Shown piece after piece: positions 8,246 to 16,909 of a stretch of 64,000 bases of DNA. Source of the stretch: CADEDH01 sp963732695. Its GTDB lineage: Bacteria; Actinomycetota; Acidimicrobiia; Acidimicrobiales; SZUA-35. The DNA lies in NCBI GenBank assembly GCA_963732695.1, contig CAVTAP010000018.1, positions 1 through 64,000 on the forward strand, written 5' to 3'. The notes beneath the pieces were generated by a model that did not search any database, had not been told where the DNA came from, and was given only the letters and a program-made list of their open reading frames with translations. The stretch's first letter is position 1; the number at the start of each line of letters is the position of its first letter. The position numbers and the translations under genes are program-made.

Positions 8246-10957
8246 ATGCGTCGAAGCTCCGGCTCTGTTCCGGTGACGAAGCGGGAACGAGAGGTACTGG
8301 CCCTGGTGGCGGCCCACCTCACCAACCGGCAGATCGGCGATGAGCTGTACCTGTCGGTCCGGACCGTGGAGGCCCACGTCTCGTCGCTGATGCGCAAGCT
8401 CGAGGTCGGCGACCGCCGCAGCCTGGCCCGCCGTGCCGGTTCGGTATTGGCCCCATCCCCTGACGGGTTCACCGGGCACTGGCCCGACCCCCTCACCGGA
8501 TTCGTCGGGCGGGACACCGAACGGCAGGAACTGGCGGAGATGATCCTGGCCAACCGGCTGGTGACGGTGATCGGCCCCGGTGGAGCGGGCAAGACCCGCC
8601 TGACTCTGGAGGTGGTACGCAACCTGGCCTCGGGCCATTCCGACGGCGGCTGGTTCGTCGACCTGACCTCCGTCTCCGATCCGGATCGGGTCATGGCCGA
8701 GGTGGCGGCGGCGGTGGGTGTTGCCGAACCCCAGGGGGCCACCCTGAACGAGGCTGTGATCGCCGCCCTCCTGTCGCGCCAGGCGATCCTGGTGCTCGAC
8801 AACTGCGAGCATGTGCTGCACGGCGTGCTTCCCTGTGTCGACCGCCTACTGGCCGCCTGCCCGTCGCTGCGGATCGTGGCCACCAGCCGCCTCCGGCTGG
8901 GCCGTCCCCACGAGTGGGTGTATCCGGTGGCCGGGCTCACGGTGACCGACGACGGCGGCGACGCCGTGACTCTCTTCCTCGAGCGGACCCGCGCCGCCGG
9001 CGGGCCCGAGTGCCTCGACCACCGACAGGTGGCGGCCCTGTGCCGGGCGCTGGACGGAATGGCCCTGGCCATCGAGCTGGCCGCCGCCCGGTACCCCTCC
9101 CTCGGCCTGGACGGGCTCGTCGCCGGTCTCGGCCAACGACTCCGCTTCCTCGCCGTCGGCGGATCGTCGGATGACCGTCATCGCTCGTTGCGTGCCGCCA
9201 TCGGGTGGAGCTACGAGCTCCTGCCCGACGACGGGCAGGAGCTGCTGGCCGCCGTGTCGGTGTTCTCGTCGTGGTTCGATGTCGCCGCCGCCATGGCGGT
9301 GGCCGGGCCGGCGTTGTCGCTGGCCGAGATGACCCATGGTCTGTCCCGCCTGGCTGAGCATCACCTACTGGTGCCGCTCCCGGGCCGACCCACCCGCTAC
9401 CGGGCGCTGGAGACGATCCGTCAATACGGAGCCGAGCGACTGGCCGACCGAGGCGGACAGACCGAGGTGCTCCTCAGGCACCAGCAGTGGTGCGCCGCTC
9501 AACTCGGTGAACTGACGGCAGGCCCCGAGGACGAGATCTGGTGCGACCGTCTCGACCGGGTGGCGATCGAGGTCGGCGGGGCCATACAGGGGGCGGTCGA
9601 CCAGGGCCGGGGCGAAGTGGTCGTTGCCCTGGCCGAACCGCTGGCCGACCTGCTGTTCCTCCGGGGCCGACCGGCCGAGGCCCAGCGACGCTATGAGCAG
9701 GCGGCCGGGCACACCACCGCCGAAGCGGAGCGGGCCCGTCTTCGGCGGTTGGCCGCAGGGGCCGCCGCCAGCCGGATGGTGGGCAACGACGCGCTCCGAC
9801 TACTGGGCGAGGCCGCAGCTCACGCGGTGGCCGCCGGCGATCGGGCGGGAGCCGCCACCGACCTGGCCTGGACCGCCATCCATATCCGTCGCTCGCCGGG
9901 CATCATCGCCATCCAACCCGAGCCCGGTACCGACGATCGCGCCCTCGACCGGGCCCGGACCCTGGCCCCCGGGTCTCTGCGGGCCGACGCCGCCATCGAG
10001 GCGGCCGTCACGACGCGGTCGGCCACCGCCGCCGAGGCCACCCGGGCTGCGGACCTGGCCGTCAAAGCCGACGTGCCGCTCCTGGCCTGTGTTGCCCTCG
10101 ACACCCTGTCCACGATCCACGTGATGGCCAACGACCTGGACCTGGCCCGCGACGTGGTGAACCGCCGGGACGCCCTGCTGGCCGCGGTCCCCCTCGATGC
10201 CACGAGCGGCTACGAGTACAACGACCACCTGCTGATGGCATCAGAGATCCATCTCGCCGCCGGCAACCTGGCCGCGGCCAGCCGCTACGCCGACCGGTTG
10301 GCCAGCCTGGCCTGCTACCGGGACCAGGACCATCTCGCCCTGGCCCGCCGGATCAAGGTGGCCGCCATCGCCGGCGACCTCGAAACGGCCGCGGTCGAGG
10401 GTGATCGGTTCCTGGCGTCCTGGGAGCGGGCCGGCCGACCGGTGGCCATGAACCTGAACGTCACGACCTACGCCCTGGCCATGACCCATGGCCTGCTCGG
10501 TCACGACGATCGCCGGTCCCAGTGGCGAGACATCACCGCCAGCCTCATTCCCGACCCGGCCAATCTGGCCGACTGCACCACCGGTTGGGCTCCGACCTTC
10601 GACGCCCTGGTGGCGCTGGAACGAGGCCGGCCGGGGGAGGCGGTGGAGCGTCTCTCGGCCGACATCGACGACCCCGTCGTCTGGGCCCGGTTCGGCGCCG
10701 CCCTGTGGCGGCCGTGGTACGCCGCCGCCTGGGCCGAGGCGGCTGTCCTGGCCGGGCACCGCCACCACCAGGACCGCCTCGATCGGGCCTCGGCGGCCGT
10801 GGCCCAGAACCCGGTGGCCGCCCGGCTGGTGGACCGGGCGAAAGCCTTGGCCCGGAGCGACGACGAGGGCCTCCGGCGGAGTGGATCGGCCCTGGCCCGG
10901 CTGGGATGTCACTATCAGGCCCGCCGCACCCGGCACCTGGCCCCCCGGCCTCGATGA
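8246..10957 (+). CDS. LuxR-type regulator with N-terminal HTH, NB-ARC-like ATPase and TPR-like region
   Basis: About 903 residues from ATG 8246; tandem GTG codons at 8240 and 8243 are alternatives, with a GGAGGAGG ribosome site at 8217-8224. Residues 10-60 are a LuxR HTH (TKREREVLALVAAHLTNRQIG), unusual in being N-terminal. Residues ~85-370 are an NB-ARC/AAA-like ATPase: FVGRD, Walker A GPGGAGKTRL (110-119), Walker B LVLDNCEH, sensor TSR, and GMALAIELAA. The rest is alpha-helical and TPR-like, probably a ligand-sensing region. The last codon and stop fall inside a DNA segment related to the start of the DinB gene at 15.8 kb, which suggests a rearrangement joint. Likely target: the divergent methyltransferase. 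Confidence 0.85.
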   Translation: MRRSSGSVPVTKREREVLALVAAHLTNRQIGDELYLSVRTVEAHVSSLMRKLEVGDRRSLARRAGSVLAPSPDGFTGHWPDPLTGFVGRDTERQELAEMILANRLVTVIGPGGAGKTRLTLEVVRNLASGHSDGGWFVDLTSVSDPDRVMAEVAAAVGVAEPQGATLNEAVIAALLSRQAILVLDNCEHVLHGVLPCVDRLLAACPSLRIVATSRLRLGRPHEWVYPVAGLTVTDDGGDAVTLFLERTRAAGGPECLDHRQVAALCRALDGMALAIELAAARYPSLGLDGLVAGLGQRLRFLAVGGSSDDRHRSLRAAIGWSYELLPDDGQELLAAVSVFSSWFDVAAAMAVAGPALSLAEMTHGLSRLAEHHLLVPLPGRPTRYRALETIRQYGAERLADRGGQTEVLLRHQQWCAAQLGELTAGPEDEIWCDRLDRVAIEVGGAIQGAVDQGRGEVVVALAEPLADLLFLRGRPAEAQRRYEQAAGHTTAEAERARLRRLAAGAAASRMVGNDALRLLGEAAAHAVAAGDRAGAATDLAWTAIHIRRSPGIIAIQPEPGTDDRALDRARTLAPGSLRADAAIEAAVTTRSATAAEATRAADLAVKADVPLLACVALDTLSTIHVMANDLDLARDVVNRRDALLAAVPLDATSGYEYNDHLLMASEIHLAAGNLAAASRYADRLASLACYRDQDHLALARRIKVAAIAGDLETAAVEGDRFLASWERAGRPVAMNLNVTTYALAMTHGLLGHDDRRSQWRDITASLIPDPANLADCTTGWAPTFDALVALERGRPGEAVERLSADIDDPVVWARFGAALWRPWYAAAWAEAAVLAGHRHHQDRLDRASAAVAQNPVAARLVDRAKALARSDDEGLRRSGSALARLGCHYQARRTRHLAPRPR

Positions 10958-11033
10958 ACGTCGCGTTGCGGACGTCCTGCACCGTGAATTCCCACCCGCG
11001 CCGGACACCGCGCCGGTCACGTCCGGGCGAGAT
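10949..11033 (-). repeat. Remnant of the 5' end of a pentapeptide/DinB gene (direct-repeat copy)
   Basis: The first 33 bases match 15802-15834 at 30 of 33 positions, and weaker similarity continues to about 11033 versus 15888. The functional copy encodes the N terminus (QNFRNSTFIEA) and leader of the gene at 15107-15835. Here the equivalent QDVRNATFIEA has no downstream gene. Both copies have the same orientation, so they flank 4.9 kb as direct repeats. The remnant supplies the stop codon of the preceding LuxR gene. Confidence 0.6.
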
Positions 11034-11105
11034 CGGGGGAGTCGCCAGCGGGGAGTGGGGGAATGGGTCGTTCCGACAGGACCCCGTCGGACACAGCAGG
11101 TGCGC

Positions 11106-11468
11106 ATGGCGAAATACGAGGTGAATCAGGCCGCAGTCGAGTACGCCCATCAGCTGATCGAATCGAGGCGGTACACGCTCCGGAGCGACTGGGGCGACGT
11201 GCAGCCGTCTACCGCTCGGCGGAATGTCTACCTCGAGCGACACTCCTGGTCGGAGTACGCCCAGTGGCATCTGGGCCTCACGGTCGGCGCCGCCGACGAG
11301 ACCAAGAAGCGGTTCGCCTTCGTGTTCGGCGACTTCCGTCGAGTGCACCGGTCGGGTCTCATCGCCTGCGTGTACCGCGCCGCCGAGTGGCGGCACAAGG
11401 CGGTGGAGGCAGCGGCCTACGAGTTGCTGCAGGAACTCGACCGGACAGCGGGGATCGGCGCCGAGTGA
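11106..11468 (+). CDS. Conserved hypothetical protein, 120 residues
   Basis: Starts at ATG 11106. No catalytic motif that I recognise. The sequence is charged and soluble (WGDVQPSTARRNVYLERHSWSEYAQWHLGL), without signal peptide or membrane segment, and reads like a compact alpha/beta protein. It resembles small actinobacterial hypothetical proteins in composition only. Upstream lies the DinB-gene remnant; downstream is a 230-base stretch (11469-11699) in which I see no gene. Longer upstream frames in the same phase belong to the shadow of the LuxR gene. Confidence 0.6.
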   Translation: MAKYEVNQAAVEYAHQLIESRRYTLRSDWGDVQPSTARRNVYLERHSWSEYAQWHLGLTVGAADETKKRFAFVFGDFRRVHRSGLIACVYRAAEWRHKAVEAAAYELLQELDRTAGIGAE

Positions 11469-11699
11469 CCCGAAGCGGGAGGAAAGGTCTGGAGTTCAGC
11501 GGTCCGAGGAGGTCGGACGTGCTGCGAGCAGATCGTTGATCGGTGGCGACCGCTGGTACCGTGACCTCGAGTTGTTCGGCTTGGCCGGGCAGTGCCGGCT
11601 CCGCCGAGACCTCAGTCGAATCTCGGACGGAGACCGTCGGCGTTACTCCGGACCCCGGTAGCGCGATCACCGATCGCAGCTACGCCAGGGAGTCCGTCG

Positions 11700-12008
11700 A
11701 TGAAGCCACTTCGAATCATCAGCCTCGTGATCGGGTCGCTGCTCGCGCTCGTCGGTTTCGAGCTGCTCGCCGGTGGGGGCGTCCTCGGGTGGGCGCAGGC
11801 CACGCAACGCGACGGCGACGGGTTCTTCACGACCTCGACCGAGCGGTTCGAGACCAGCAGCTATGCGCTCACGTCGGCCAAGGTCGATCTCGGTGACCCG
11901 TACCCGCCGTTCCACCTCGACCAGGGGCCGACCGAACCCGTCGCACCCCACGCACCGATCGCACCCGTCACGCCCGCGGCCGCCGTCGCTGCGACGAGCC
12001 CGGTGTGA
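11700..12008 (+). CDS. Truncated membrane protein with a replaced C terminus
   Basis: 102 residues. Residues 1-30 form one membrane segment (LRIISLVIGSLLALVGFELLAGGGVLGWA). Residues 31-65 (ATQRDGDGFFTTSTERFETSSYALTS in part) resemble, from memory, the first part of an actinobacterial membrane-protein family that is normally more than 200 residues with several further membrane segments. After VDLGDPY the sequence turns into a Pro/Ala-rich tail (VAPHAPIAPVTPAAAV) unrelated to the family. So it looks like a gene cut short. Its stop overlaps the GTG of the next gene (GTGA), so it may still be translated and coupled. Confidence 0.55.
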   Translation: MKPLRIISLVIGSLLALVGFELLAGGGVLGWAQATQRDGDGFFTTSTERFETSSYALTSAKVDLGDPYPPFHLDQGPTEPVAPHAPIAPVTPAAAVAATSPV

Positions 12009-13204
12009 TCGCCCCGCGTGATCGGCGGGGGCCCGAGCTGCTGTCGCGTCGTTCGTTGCTTCACCGGGTGGGGGTGGGTGCGGCCACCGTGGTTGTCGCC
12101 GGGATCGGGGTCGGGAGCTATCGGGTGTTCGACAATGGTGTCCTCGACGCCGGCGACGGCCGGCCGTACGACGCGTGGGCCACGTGGCGCGACGACCCGA
12201 CCCTGCTCGGAGCCGTGGCCGCCGCGGTTCTCGCCGCCAATCCGCACAACACCCAGCCCTGGGTGTTCAGCGTGACCGCCGACGCCGTCGAGCTGTTCGC
12301 CGATCCGGCCCGGCGTACGGGTGTGCTCGACGCGCTCGATCGCGAGCATCACATAGGCCTCGGCTGCGCCTTGGAGAACCTCGTCCTGGCCGCAAATGCC
12401 CGTGGCTATCGGGCGACGGTCTCCTTGCTACCGGACCCGTCCGACGCCACGCACGTGGCCACGGTCTCGATGGCGGAAGCACCGAGCGGGGAGTCGGACA
12501 TCCACGACGCGATCGGCCGCCGGCACAGCAACCGGGGGCCCTACACCGCCGAGGGGGTGGCGAGCGACGTGCTGTCCGGGCTCGGCTCGCTCACCGACGG
12601 GCTCGATGGCGTCGGCGTTCGCTGGTTCACCACGTCGGCGGAGCGCGCGGCGCTGGGCGAGCTGGTGATCGATGCCACCCGGGCGATCATCGACGACGAG
12701 GAGCAGTCGATCGAGTCGTTCGCCTGGTTCCGCAACGACCGCCACGACATCGACAGACACAGGGATGGCCTCACCCTCGACGCCCAGGGCCTAAGCCCGG
12801 TGCTGCTCGCCGTCGCCAAGGTGCTCCCCGCCACGTCCCGTACCGCGGGCGACAGGTTCTGGCTCGACCAGACCCGCGCCGTCCACACCGCTACCGCCGC
12901 CGCCTACGGCGTGATCACCGTGACCGACCCCGGCGACCGCTCCCTGCAGCTGACCGGTGGGCGGCTGCTGCAACGCATCCATCTCGGCGCCACTGTTGCC
13001 GGCCTCGCCCTGCAGCACCTCAACCAGATCACCGAACGCATCGACCGTGACACACAGCTCGGGCGACCGTCGACGTTCGCCGCCGGGATGAGCGCCCAAC
13101 TCGCCCAGCCCGGGAGCCACGTCTTGTCGACGTTCCGCATCGGTCATCCGGTGCGAGCCGGCCGGCTCAGTCCCCGCCGCCCGGTAAGCGAGGTGACGCG
13201 ATGA
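12005..13204 (+). CDS. Acg-family FMN-binding nitroreductase-like oxidoreductase
   Basis: 399 residues. A Tat-like or membrane-anchor start (LLSRRSLLHRVGVGAATVVVAGIG) is followed by two nitroreductase-fold halves. AANPHNTQPWVF is the FMN-binding HNTQPW signature of the Acg family, named for Mycobacterium tuberculosis Rv2032, and RRHSNRGPY is the second conserved motif. Acg proteins bind or sequester FMN and matter in dormancy or nitrosative stress; many lack real nitroreductase activity. Coupled by GTGA to the truncated membrane gene and by ATGA to the small membrane gene after it. Confidence 0.88.
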   Translation: MIAPRDRRGPELLSRRSLLHRVGVGAATVVVAGIGVGSYRVFDNGVLDAGDGRPYDAWATWRDDPTLLGAVAAAVLAANPHNTQPWVFSVTADAVELFADPARRTGVLDALDREHHIGLGCALENLVLAANARGYRATVSLLPDPSDATHVATVSMAEAPSGESDIHDAIGRRHSNRGPYTAEGVASDVLSGLGSLTDGLDGVGVRWFTTSAERAALGELVIDATRAIIDDEEQSIESFAWFRNDRHDIDRHRDGLTLDAQGLSPVLLAVAKVLPATSRTAGDRFWLDQTRAVHTATAAAYGVITVTDPGDRSLQLTGGRLLQRIHLGATVAGLALQHLNQITERIDRDTQLGRPSTFAAGMSAQLAQPGSHVLSTFRIGHPVRAGRLSPRRPVSEVTR

Positions 13205-13536
13205 TCCCCCATCGCTGGCATCGCATCCGGTCAGGGGTCGCCGGCAACTGGGACCAAGGGATGCTCGGCATCCTCGGTGGCTTCGAGCTGCTGATGGCGG
13301 TCAGCGCCGCACCGGCGATCACCGTGGCCGCCGGGATCGTGGCCAGCGGAGCGCTGATCGCGGCTGCAGCGTCGGCCAGACCCGGCCGGCTGCTGATAGT
13401 GGGCAGTCTCGTGGCGGCGACCCTTCCGTTCGCCATCCTCACCTGGTGGGCGATCGTCCCTCCGCTGCTCACGACCGTGGCGTTCGTGGTCGGCCTTACC
13501 GCCACCCGGGGCTCCGCCTCACCGATGCCGGCCTGA
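13201..13536 (+). CDS. Small membrane protein, unknown function
   Basis: 111 residues with three or four hydrophobic segments (MLGILGGFELLMAVSAAPAITVAAGI, LLIVGSLVAATLPFAIL and IVPPLLTTVAFVVGL in part). The ATG overlaps the preceding stop (ATGA), so it is translated with the Acg-type gene and may anchor or accompany it. I do not recognise the family. It ends one base before the convergent SRPBCC gene. Confidence 0.65.
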   Translation: MIPHRWHRIRSGVAGNWDQGMLGILGGFELLMAVSAAPAITVAAGIVASGALIAAAASARPGRLLIVGSLVAATLPFAILTWWAIVPPLLTTVAFVVGLTATRGSASPMPA

Positions 13537-13537
13537 T

Positions 13538-14230
13538 TCACTTCCGGTCGGCGTTGGTGGTCGTGGGCGTGGAGCCGTCATCGAGCGCCTCCGCTCGGCG
13601 CTTCATCCCGCGCAGCATCTGCCGCATCATGGCGAAGTCGCCGAACTCCATGAGAGCGACGCCCAGGATCGCCATCAGCGGGTGGGACCAGTCGTAGAGG
13701 GCGTGGATGCGGGTGACGAGCCGGGTGCCGCCCGAGGCGGTCGGCGTCAACCGCCACGACCACGTGCTGTCGGGCTTGGTCCACAGCATCCACGATTCGA
13801 TCTCGTACGACTCCACGCGGAGTGCCGTCCGGTCGGTCGGTGTCGCTGAGGGCGACATCGGGATCCACTGGCCGACGGCGAGATCCTGCAACTCGGGCAC
13901 GATCGTGGTGGCGCTCGGTCGGGCCAGATTGTCGAGCAGATCGTGGCTGTAGAACCCAGCGCGGCCACAGCCGACCTGCACCAGCCAGGGCCAGACGGCG
14001 GCCGGAGAGGCCGCGATCGTGATCGACCGCGTCGACACGAACGGCGCATCAGGAAACATCGCGTCACCCGGCATGGCCGATGCGACCTCGTCGTCGGTCG
14101 AGCCCCAACGAAGGTGCCACCGCCGGTACAGCGGGGAAGTGATGAACACCGGCAGGTCGGCCACGACCCCGCCGACCTGACCGATCACGCCACGCCAGGG
14201 TGGCCGCCCCGCCCCACTCACCAGGGCCAC
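13538..14230 (-). CDS. SRPBCC-fold (START-like) ligand-binding protein
   Basis: 230 residues. The core from STRSITIAASPAAVWPWLVQVG is the classic opening of a polyketide-cyclase/START-like SRPBCC domain, ending with GGTRLVTRIHALYDW and a C-terminal helix. A hydrophobic, Trp-rich N-terminal extension precedes it. Such proteins bind hydrophobic ligands; no enzyme activity can be assigned. An inverted repeat GAACCT-cc-AGGTTC sits 33 bases upstream at 14263-14276. The neighbour upstream on the same strand is a DUF1772 membrane protein. Confidence 0.75.
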   Translation of the reverse strand: MALVSGAGRPPWRGVIGQVGGVVADLPVFITSPLYRRWHLRWGSTDDEVASAMPGDAMFPDAPFVSTRSITIAASPAAVWPWLVQVGCGRAGFYSHDLLDNLARPSATTIVPELQDLAVGQWIPMSPSATPTDRTALRVESYEIESWMLWTKPDSTWSWRLTPTASGGTRLVTRIHALYDWSHPLMAILGVALMEFGDFAMMRQMLRGMKRRAEALDDGSTPTTTNADRK

Positions 14231-14262
14231 CTTGAACCAGACCCGAGACCAGCAGACACGTC

Positions 14263-14276
14263 GAACCTCCAGGTTC
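14263..14276. promoter_or_regulatory. Palindrome GAACCT-cc-AGGTTC, possible operator
   Basis: Perfect six-base arms with a two-base spacer, 33-46 bases before the ATG of the SRPBCC gene (minus strand). The shape resembles dyad operators of MerR-type regulators. No regulator gene adjoins it, so the assignment is tentative. Confidence 0.3.
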
Positions 14277-14410
14277 AGCAGGCGCGACCGGGGTCCAGAG
14301 CAACGCGGACAGGGAGCGACTCACGTTCCCGGACCACCAGCGTACGACCGGCCGGCCGGCATCGAGGGAGCAGGCCATGGTTTGCTGGCGACGTCGTGAG
14401 CGATCAACGA

Positions 14411-14905
14411 TCAGGCTTCGCCGCCTATGGCGAGCGCCCAGACGAGACAGACGAACGCTCCCGTCGACGTAACGGCCCGCACAATGTTCCAGGCCGCCCA
14501 GCGCGTTTCATCGAACCGGGCGCGGACGGCGGCAACGTCGATGGCAGCGGGATCACCGGCGCCCTTGATCGCGTCGTTGAGCGGCACGTGTACGGCGAAC
14601 GTGATGACCACGGCGACGACATAGCCGGCCAAGGCGGCGGCCACCCAGGGGAACGTCGGATTGTTGCGGCCGGCGAGGGCGGCGGCCGAGGTCGCCACGA
14701 GGGCACCGAGGAACGTGAAACCGATGAACCAGGGATTGATGATCGCCCGGTCGATCCCCTGGAACGAGGCGACGAAGGTGCGGTCGTCGGTCTGCCGGAG
14801 GCCAGGCATGACCGTATGGGCGTAGAGGTCGAACACGCCGGCCGAGAGGCCCATGGTGATCGTGGCCGTCACCAGCGTGAGCGTCGAGAGGTTGGGGCTG
14901 CTCAT
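14411..14905 (-). CDS. DUF1772 (anthrone oxygenase-like) membrane protein
   Basis: 164 residues from ATG 14905. Four membrane segments; the first contains TATITMGLSAGVFDLYAHTVMPGL and the third to fourth flank VVITFAVHVPLNDAI, the conserved H-x-P-L-N-D/x pattern of DUF1772. The final RWAAWNIVRAVTSTGAFVCLVWAL is also family-like. The family includes fungal anthrone oxygenases, but in bacteria the role is unknown. A palindromic AT-rich element (GTTC-catatgt-GAAC, 15007-15021) lies about 100 bases upstream. Confidence 0.78.
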   Translation of the reverse strand: MSSPNLSTLTLVTATITMGLSAGVFDLYAHTVMPGLRQTDDRTFVASFQGIDRAIINPWFIGFTFLGALVATSAAALAGRNNPTFPWVAAALAGYVVAVVITFAVHVPLNDAIKGAGDPAAIDVAAVRARFDETRWAAWNIVRAVTSTGAFVCLVWALAIGGEA

Positions 14906-15106
14906 GGCCGTCCCACCGATGATCGGCGGGGGTGACTGGTCTCTGGTTCTGTCATGAGCCCACGAAAGCAGCCAGCTCCGATACGTTCCATGGTCCAAGC
15001 GCTCAGTTCCATATGTGAACGTCTCAGCTCGCCGCACCCGGCAGCTGGGCCGAAGGGTCATCACCGCCCGTCGCCGCTGAGCGACGAGCGTCAGCTCCAG
15101 GGCAGG

Positions 15107-15835
15107 TCAACGGTCAGACGCCCCTCCGGATCCGTCCTCGAGAATGGCAAGGTCGCGGCGCGCGTACTGGTCGTGCCACCACTCCTCCTTGAACACGACA
15201 TGGAAGCACCGTCGCACCGACGTGGTCCCGCCATTCGGTGACAGGACCTGGCGGTCGAGTTGCTCTGCGGTGATCGTGGCCAGGTGGTGCCGTACCCGGT
15301 CCCTTCGGTCGTGACGCGCCGTCAGCACCTCGTCGAGCGCCGGTTGGGCCTCGACGTCGAATCGGCCGGGGGTCAGATCATCGTGGGGAGTGTTGGGCAG
15401 GCCGAGGGGGTGGAACGGCTCCGGGTCGCTCAGCACGGGTCCGCTGATCCACCGGTCGGTGGCGAACACGAGATGCCGCAGCGTCTGGAGGTACGACCAC
15501 TCCCCGTCGACGGACACCTCGAGCAGATCGGCGGGCAGCCGTCGGGCCCGATCCACGGTTTCGGCCGTCGCCTGTTCGAGGGCGGACCAGGCTCGACGCA
15601 TACCTTCGGGGTCGTCGGCCCGCAGGAGCGTACGGATGGGGTGGCGTTCGTCGAGCTGCTGTTCGACGAAGTGGGTGACGTCGACTCCGTTGATCGTCAC
15701 CCCGGCGACCTCACCGGAGATCTCGACATCGAACAACCAGGCGTCGGAAATGGTCACGTTCGAGAAATCGACACCACGAAACTGCGAGCCGCTGAAGTCG
15801 GCCTCGATGAACGTCGAGTTGCGGAAGTTCTGCAT
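15107..15835 (-). CDS. DinB-like four-helix protein with N-terminal pentapeptide-type segment
   Basis: 242 residues. The first 45 residues follow a pentapeptide pattern (FRNSTFIEADFSGSQFRGVDFS in part), then a loop, then a DinB/YfiT-like helical bundle (~70-225) with LRHLVFATDRWISGPVL and the downstream CFHVVFKEEWWHDQYARRDL, where His residues could bind a metal as in DinB proteins. Such proteins act in thiol- or stress-related chemistry, but this one is unassigned. Its first codons and leader are duplicated at 10949-11033. Confidence 0.78.
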   Translation of the reverse strand: MQNFRNSTFIEADFSGSQFRGVDFSNVTISDAWLFDVEISGEVAGVTINGVDVTHFVEQQLDERHPIRTLLRADDPEGMRRAWSALEQATAETVDRARRLPADLLEVSVDGEWSYLQTLRHLVFATDRWISGPVLSDPEPFHPLGLPNTPHDDLTPGRFDVEAQPALDEVLTARHDRRDRVRHHLATITAEQLDRQVLSPNGGTTSVRRCFHVVFKEEWWHDQYARRDLAILEDGSGGASDR

Positions 15836-15898
15836 GATGTCTTCCTACCCGCCGGGACGGCCACCGCTCCGGTCTGACCGGGCGAAGAGAGATGAACT

Positions 15899-16627
15899 CT
15901 ACGACCGACGATCCGGATACTCGAGCGACGGATACCAGTCGGGCCGCCGTCCGCCGGGTGTGAGATCGAGGACGTTCCACAACATCACATCCGGCGCCAA
16001 ATGGGGATCGAACCCGGGATCGGCGGTCTCGAAGCCCCCTTCAGCTCCCCACATGTGCCGGACCGCCTGGCCGTCACGCTGCCAGACATCGAGTGCAGCG
16101 CCTTCGTCCCCGTCGGGCGAGAGCGCATGGTAATCCCGCGCGAAGTCGTCGCCGATGGTCTCGAAGAACCGTAGATTGCGCCACCCCCGCTCCCGAGCGA
16201 AGGCCAGCTGACGGGCAACCGGCGAACGGCCGATCACGGCAACCGACAGCAGCTGCGACAGATCGACGGAGGGCACGTCGAGTGAGCCGAGGAAGGAGGT
16301 GCACATCGGGCACGGCCGATCCCGCTCCGGGCCGAACATCCAGAAGTAGGTGAACAGGGTGTCATGAACATCGAAGAGATCAGCCAGGCCGACTTCGGCT
16401 CCCTCCGCTGTCCGGAACCGATAGTCGCGGCCCGCCTCGCCTCCGGGGGGCAAGCTGCGCCGTTGGGCGGCAACCCGTTGGATCTGTCTCCGCAGCTCGA
16501 TCTCAGCCGACAGGAGGTCGACGCGGGCACGGCGGTACGCATCGCTGTCGTTCGGATACGGCTGGTTACCGACCTCGGCGAACTCAGATGATGGGGTCAA
16601 CTCTTCGGGAAGGTTCACGGCTGGCAT
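15899..16627 (-). CDS. DUF899 family thioredoxin-fold protein
   Basis: 242 residues from ATG 16627, chosen because AAGGGAG lies eight bases before it; a longer frame to 16801 lacks this. Family marks are LFDVHDTLFTYFWMFGPERDRPCPMCTSFLGSLD, with the CPMC pair in a thioredoxin-like position, and the conserved tail FETADPGFDPH..DVMLWNVLDLTPGGR. DUF899 proteins are widespread predicted thioredoxin-fold proteins of unknown substrate. The upstream 16740-16800 stretch is the most AT-rich of the region and holds TATACT on the minus strand (16770-16775), a probable promoter. Confidence 0.83.
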   Translation of the reverse strand: MPAVNLPEELTPSSEFAEVGNQPYPNDSDAYRRARVDLLSAEIELRRQIQRVAAQRRSLPPGGEAGRDYRFRTAEGAEVGLADLFDVHDTLFTYFWMFGPERDRPCPMCTSFLGSLDVPSVDLSQLLSVAVIGRSPVARQLAFARERGWRNLRFFETIGDDFARDYHALSPDGDEGAALDVWQRDGQAVRHMWGAEGGFETADPGFDPHLAPDVMLWNVLDLTPGGRRPDWYPSLEYPDRRS

Positions 16628-16769
16628 GGCGGTACTCCCTTCGTCGGGATCCTCCCAACTACCCGACCGTCGTGCGGTCGCAACCTCCAACCGCCGGGGA
16701 GCGGACCAGCTTGCGCTCCGCCGTGAATCGGAAGAATCAAAAAGCAAGAGTTTACATTCGTGCTTTGGG

Positions 16770-16775
16770 AGTATA
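16770..16775 (-). promoter_or_regulatory. Probable -10 element for the DUF899 gene
   Basis: TATACT on the minus strand in a strikingly AT-rich island (16735-16800) about 140 bases before the DUF899 ATG. A second candidate, TAAACT, lies at 16749-16754. No good -35 hexamer is seen. Confidence 0.35.
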
Positions 16776-16821
16776 GGATTCCTTCCGGAGACGGCGATCA
16801 CTCCGTGTGCGGAGCGAGAGA

Positions 16822-16860
16822 CCGGGCCTGGGACGGTCGCGGCGGACCGTCCAGGCCCGG
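16822..16860. terminator. Strong hairpin terminator after the metal-sulfur assembly gene
   Basis: Sixteen paired bases with a single bulged G: arms CCGGGCCTGGGACGGTC and GACCGTCCAGGCCCGG around a GCGGCG loop. It lies 50 bases past the minus-strand stop at 16910. No T-run. Confidence 0.6.
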
Positions 16861-16909
16861 CCGCCGGCGGGCCCGGTACGGCTCCGGCCCAGCAGTCATA
16901 GCGACGGGA

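Noticed and set aside
15007..15021. GTTC-catatgt-GAAC dyad upstream of DUF1772
   Set aside because: Only four-base arms; noted as a possible promoter region but too weak for a feature.
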